Origin: Phycisphaerales bacterium UBA4658
GTDB lineage: Bacteria; Planctomycetota; Phycisphaerae; Phycisphaerales; UBA1924
NCBI GenBank assembly: GCA_002405485.1
Contig: DHLW01000053.1
Location: 78,146-88,086, forward strand
Reading direction: 5' to 3'
Length of the DNA: 9,941 bases
Shown here: in pieces, positions 7,357 to 9,941 of the stretch
Layout of the letters: each line of letters starts with the position of its first letter
Position numbering within the stretch: the first letter of the stretch is position 1
The notes under the pieces: model-generated
What the model was told of the DNA's origin: nothing
Seen by the model: only the letters and a program-made list of their open reading frames with translations
Databases searched by the model: none
Made by a program: the position numbers and the translations under genes

Positions 7357-7380
7357 CGCGGCCCCACAGCACCAACTCAA

Positions 7381-7678
7381 CCCGGAACTCCCCGACAGAT
7401 CGCCTCCGCCGAACGGGTTATCAAAACGATCAAGGCCGAGTCTCTGGACCGGTTCTCCCTGATGGGCACGAAGCATCTGGATCATCAGGTCGGCGAGTTT
7501 ACCGACTATTGCAACCGCCAGCGCGCATTCTGGGATCGGCGGGGCCACGCCGCTGCAGATGAGCCGGGTCGGACCAACTACGCCCCAATCGATCGAACTT
7601 CGGGGCCGCGACGGCCCGGTCTGCTGCCGCCAGCGGCTGGGCGGCGTGGTGAAGCACTACCATCGAAGAGCCGCGTGA
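7381..7678 (+). pseudogene. 3' fragment of an rve-type DDE transposase, frameshifted
   Basis: From 7381 the frame reads PGTPRQIASAERVIKTIKAE, then SLDRFSLMGTKHLDHQVGEF. This matches the end of the integrase core in IS3/rve-like transposases: the PG-P-QNA-ER motif carrying the third catalytic acid (here E at 7411-7413), followed by K-ECLDR and HL---EF. After about 7545 the homology continues in the next frame through LGGVVKHYHRRAA to a TGA at 7676-7678, a typical C-terminus of these transposases (RLGGLLKHYxRxAA). One frameshift near 7540-7560 and loss of everything upstream of the third catalytic residue make it non-functional. It marks past insertion-sequence activity beside the RHS module. 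Confidence 0.75.
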
Positions 7679-7828
7679 GAGACAGGGTACGATCTCCTCG
7701 AAGATTCGTGGCTTTGGCATGGATGGAGTTTTTGCACACTGCGGGCCCGGAGTCTGGGCGTGCTGCCGGCGACGCTGCGTTACTGGGCGGATCGAGTACT
7801 CGCACACTTCAAACGACGCGCCGCTTAG
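7679..7828 (+). other. Possible second decayed copy of the transposase C-terminus
   Basis: In the same frame as the preceding TGA, the sequence stays open to a TAG at 7826-7828 and ends VLAHFKRRAA. This resembles the VVKHYHRRAA end of the transposase fragment just upstream. The DNA also shares a CTGGGCGG block about 40 bases before each stop. It may be a diverged tandem remnant of a related insertion sequence, or chance similarity in a short Arg/Ala-rich tail. No intact gene is visible here. Confidence 0.25.
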
Positions 7829-7868
7829 GGCAGCTTTACCGTCCCGATGAAGTCTCTGGCGCAGCATG

Positions 7869-8510
7869 TTATGATATTCGCCCGAGGCGTTGGCACAGCT
7901 CATGCAGTTCATTATCTCCACGGCACAGGTCTGTGTCAATCACATTCAACAACTTAACGACTTTATCAGCATCAAGGACGAACTCCGGCAGAGCTAGTTC
8001 GTTAGCACGAGCGATCTCGAGCGAGCAGGGTTCGGACAAATAGCATCTGCCAATGCAAGCGACTGCAAATGGAGTAAATGGGCCGCTAAGATGGCACTGG
8101 TCATAACCAAACAATTTAATAAACAGCAGCAAATTCGACATATACTGCATATCAAATTGCATCCTATTGAGTACCAAGTAGAGCAGTGCGAGTTCAGCAG
8201 CGGCAAGATACACCTCTTCGCCGCAGGCCGAACATCCCGCAATAATAGAAAGCGCACAGCAAGTGGACAGCAACTGTTTGTTTCTATTGTCGCTAAATAT
8301 GTTCTCTGCTAAGAATATCGATGCTATTTCAACGACAACTGGCATTTCAGGATCGAGCACTGCAGTCTTAAACCATCGCCGCATCGCCTGCAATTCCTCC
8401 TGCGAACGCCCTTTAAAGTTATGCTGGCCATAGCTGGTCCTGGAGAGTTTGCCGAACAAGCAATCACACACACGATGTACATGCTCTTGAAGGATTGCTG
8501 AGTTCTTCAT
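7869..8510 (-). CDS. Unknown helical Cys-rich protein, putative immunity protein of the RHS tip
   Basis: 213 residues from the ATG at 8510. The frame continues upstream to 8687, but that part overlaps the RHS coding sequence and looks like a shadow. The predicted product is rich in Leu, Ala and Cys (12 Cys, including CxC at 15-17, CC at 84-85 and CxxC at 93-96). It appears largely helical, with amphipathic segments and no signal peptide. No family is recognised. The stop of the RHS gene lies 25 bases before this ATG on the same strand, so the two are probably co-transcribed; a GGTGAGG overlapping that stop could aid re-initiation. The gene is much lower in GC than the flanks (about 45-50% by eye) with frequent A/T-ending codons, which suggests lateral acquisition with the toxin tip. 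The immunity role is inferred only from position. Confidence 0.65.
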   Translation of the reverse strand: MKNSAILQEHVHRVCDCLFGKLSRTSYGQHNFKGRSQEELQAMRRWFKTAVLDPEMPVVVEIASIFLAENIFSDNRNKQLLSTCCALSIIAGCSACGEEVYLAAAELALLYLVLNRMQFDMQYMSNLLLFIKLFGYDQCHLSGPFTPFAVACIGRCYLSEPCSLEIARANELALPEFVLDADKVVKLLNVIDTDLCRGDNELHELCQRLGRIS

Positions 8511-8535
8511 CGGAATTGTAATACCTGGGACAACC

Positions 8536-9690
8536 TCACCGCAGTGACCGAACCGTACCAGCTTCGGTAGCGCCCTCGCAGCAGCCACCTTGGCCTTGGG
8601 GTGATCGCACTTGACCAAGAGAGACGTCTGGAATCTTAATATCGGGACTCTTCGGGTCAATGATCTCCTTGCACTCAGCACTTCCACATCGTTTCATACA
8701 CTTTGCCAGAGCACCCTGAGCATTCTTCAATGCTGTCGGATGATCGGCATTTGGCGCTGGACATTTGTACTTATTGTCATAGGCCTTGCGATATGCCACG
8801 ACAGCGCCCCAACACACGGCTTTGGCGCAAGCGGATTCGCATTCTTCGGCATCTCCTCCCTTGCAGGCAAAACAGACGCTCTCGAGCGCTTTATACCTCG
8901 CATATGTGTCGAGACACTCCTTGGAAAGTCCTCTGCGGTACTTCGGCTTGGGCTTAAAGTCTGGACGTCGCTTGAGTGAATCAATTATCCTTCGCAGGGA
9001 TGCGTCCCATTTGGTTCCAGGAAAAATGTTTAGCAACTTCTCAAGGCACTCAATCTGAAGTGCTTTAGTTGGCTGTTTCATGCATGCACGAAAAGCAATA
9101 TCAACTGACGTAAGTAGACCACTCGGATCGGAGTTGTCGATTGAGTTGCCCTGGACATACTGGTACAGATTCGGCCCATCAACCTCACCCAGCGGATCGC
9201 GTCGTGTCCAGGTCTGTAGGTCGGCGCGGTACCAGCGGTGCCGGGCGAGCTGCATGTGGGGGATGACGTCGTCGTACTGGTAGCCCGCGTAGCCGATGCG
9301 ATTCTTGCTGCCGGAGTGCAGCTTGTCGCGGCCGCTGGAGACGTGCTCGAAGTAGTCGTTCAGGTACGCGAAAATGTCCGCCGTCAAGACGGGGCCATCC
9401 AAGTCGAAATCGGCCCAGGGATCGCTGGCGTTCCAGGCGTTGAGATAGTTCGTCACCTCGTCGCCGTCGAGCGCACCGCTGCCGTTCCAGTCCGCCGCGC
9501 TGATCCCCACCGGCCGCCCATACGCCGAGTACCGCACATGCTCATACGGCGAGCCGTCGGAGCGCAGCATGCCCACCACATCCCCACGCCCCCCCAACCA
9601 GTTCTGCGCGTACAGCATCGTCCGCGAGAGCGTTCCTGACCCCCCCGAGGTGAGCGTGTCGTCCCGCATGATCACGCTGTCAATGTACAT
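8536..9690 (-). CDS. Truncated RHS protein: C-terminal RHS core, dockerin-like insertion and Cys-rich putative toxin tip
   Basis: 384 residues. Residues 1-60 carry the late RHS repeat (YIDSVIMRD, ...HVRYSAYGRPVG). Residues 64-118 form a two-EF-hand, dockerin-like insertion (D67-N69-S71-D75 and D94-D96-D98-D105, each with a following helix). The RHS-associated core resumes with NRIGYAGYQYDD (130-141), RHRWYRADLQTWTRRDPLGE (150-169) and NLYQYVQGN, ending at NSDPSGL (186-192). After DPSG the protein switches to a Lys/Cys-rich tip (193-384) with 14 Cys and a CP-PNADHP---LKNAQGALAKC segment. The tip recalls the Cys-rich Ntox16-type predicted toxins of polymorphic systems; this is a memory-based resemblance, not a search. 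RHS proteins normally exceed 1000 residues. Here a TGA 13 codons before the ATG closes the frame, so the signal peptide and barrel are missing. It may be an orphan tip or a pseudogene. Confidence 0.78.
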   Translation of the reverse strand: MYIDSVIMRDDTLTSGGSGTLSRTMLYAQNWLGGRGDVVGMLRSDGSPYEHVRYSAYGRPVGISAADWNGSGALDGDEVTNYLNAWNASDPWADFDLDGPVLTADIFAYLNDYFEHVSSGRDKLHSGSKNRIGYAGYQYDDVIPHMQLARHRWYRADLQTWTRRDPLGEVDGPNLYQYVQGNSIDNSDPSGLLTSVDIAFRACMKQPTKALQIECLEKLLNIFPGTKWDASLRRIIDSLKRRPDFKPKPKYRRGLSKECLDTYARYKALESVCFACKGGDAEECESACAKAVCWGAVVAYRKAYDNKYKCPAPNADHPTALKNAQGALAKCMKRCGSAECKEIIDPKSPDIKIPDVSLGQVRSPQGQGGCCEGATEAGTVRSLR

Positions 9691-9892
9691 CGAGCCGCCG
9701 CCGCCGGCAAGAATGTGCTGTGCACTTGCTCACTCAATCGGCGAGGTCATTCGGGTCTGGAATCTCTGATCGAGTGGCGGCACGGGCGATCTGTCTGTGC
9801 GAGGTACCGGACATCAGGAACAGAGGCGGGACGTCTGTGTCACTGAAGACTCTTTGGAGACTCCGTTTCTCTTCGTGGCGATGTGCATCAGC
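9691..9892 (-). other. Spacer between a gene end and the truncated RHS gene
   Basis: About 200 bases with no supportable gene. The RHS frame continues 13 codons upstream of the ATG (SAQHILAGGGGS) before meeting TGA, so the truncation point of the ancestral RHS gene is probably near 9730. A 26-codon frame on the minus strand, beginning at an ATG near 9809 and ending near 9732, has no recognisable features. No clear promoter or terminator stands out. Confidence 0.4.
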
Positions 9893-9941
9893 TCAGCCCC
9901 GCCGCTCGGCGGCTCGGGCGTGAGCTTCGAGGCCTTCCATG
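9893..9941 (-). CDS. C-terminal end of a gene, possibly histidinol dehydrogenase (partial)
   Basis: The minus strand enters the window in an open frame that encodes MEGLEAHARAAERRG and stops with TGA at 9893-9895. The EGL-AHA-A pattern near a C-terminus is typical of histidinol dehydrogenase (HisD), which oxidises L-histidinol to L-histidine with two NAD+ in the cytoplasm. Only 15 residues are visible, so the call is tentative; other Ala/Arg-rich tails could look alike. If correct, this is the conserved chromosomal edge of the accessory region. Confidence 0.35.
   Translation of the reverse strand, partial: MEGLEAHARAAERRG

Noticed and set aside
6932..7375. Minus-strand proteins reading through the 21-bp repeats
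   Set aside because: Both long minus-strand readings give odd Cys/Ser/Lys or Phe/Pro/Asn repeats without structural logic, while the plus strand gives a regular a/d heptad.
7499..7939. 146-residue minus-strand frame
   Set aside because: It lies opposite the recognisable transposase fragment and overlaps the end of the 213-residue gene; no motifs.
7462..8043. 193-residue plus-strand frame from the transposase region
   Set aside because: Only its first part is transposase; the rest runs past the frameshift and opposite the 213-residue minus-strand gene, with no coding character.
8511..8687. Upstream extension of the 213-residue gene
   Set aside because: It overlaps the RHS tip in another frame, is Arg-rich and basic unlike the rest, and the ATG at 8510 gives a clean gene boundary.

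Overview
The window looks like a chromosomal segment from a high-GC planctomycete, most likely of the Phycisphaerae type. This is inferred from a secreted DUF1800/DUF1501 pair, an RHS core carrying a dockerin-like EF-hand insertion, and strongly G/C-ending codons. No database search was possible, so family names rest on recognised motifs.

Layout. (1) Positions 1-46, minus strand: the 5' half of a tRNA-Leu(GAG), cut by the window edge. (2) 47-392: a non-coding, G-rich leader with a perfect 16-bp palindrome. (3) 393-5826, plus strand: a two-gene unit. The first gene encodes a 1345-residue exported protein in which about 860 residues of lectin-like and Ig-like modules precede a DUF1800 domain. 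The second encodes a 438-residue Tat-exported DUF1501 protein. In planctomycetes these two families are commonly adjacent and are thought to act together at the cell surface. (4) 5864-6514, minus: a complete HD-superfamily phosphohydrolase, convergent with the DUF1501 gene. (5) 6504-7828: a scrapyard of broken genes. It holds the start of a lost gene, a frameshifted membrane-protein tail, a 21-bp tandem repeat that encodes a regular heptad coiled coil, and the 3' end of a DDE (rve-type) transposase with a frameshift. (6) 7869-9690, minus: the most interesting part. An N-terminally truncated RHS gene keeps the last part of the RHS core and then switches to a Cys-rich, lower-GC C-terminal tip. 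A 213-residue lower-GC gene of unknown family follows 25 nt downstream. This is the architecture of a polymorphic toxin tip with its immunity gene. (7) 9893-9941, minus: the last 15 residues of another gene, resembling the end of histidinol dehydrogenase.

The stretch from about 6515 to 9892 therefore reads as an accessory island between conserved housekeeping-type genes. It contains transposase debris, a base-composition drop and an orphan RHS tip/immunity-like module. Whether the RHS product is still made and exported is unclear, because the N-terminal bulk of the protein is missing.
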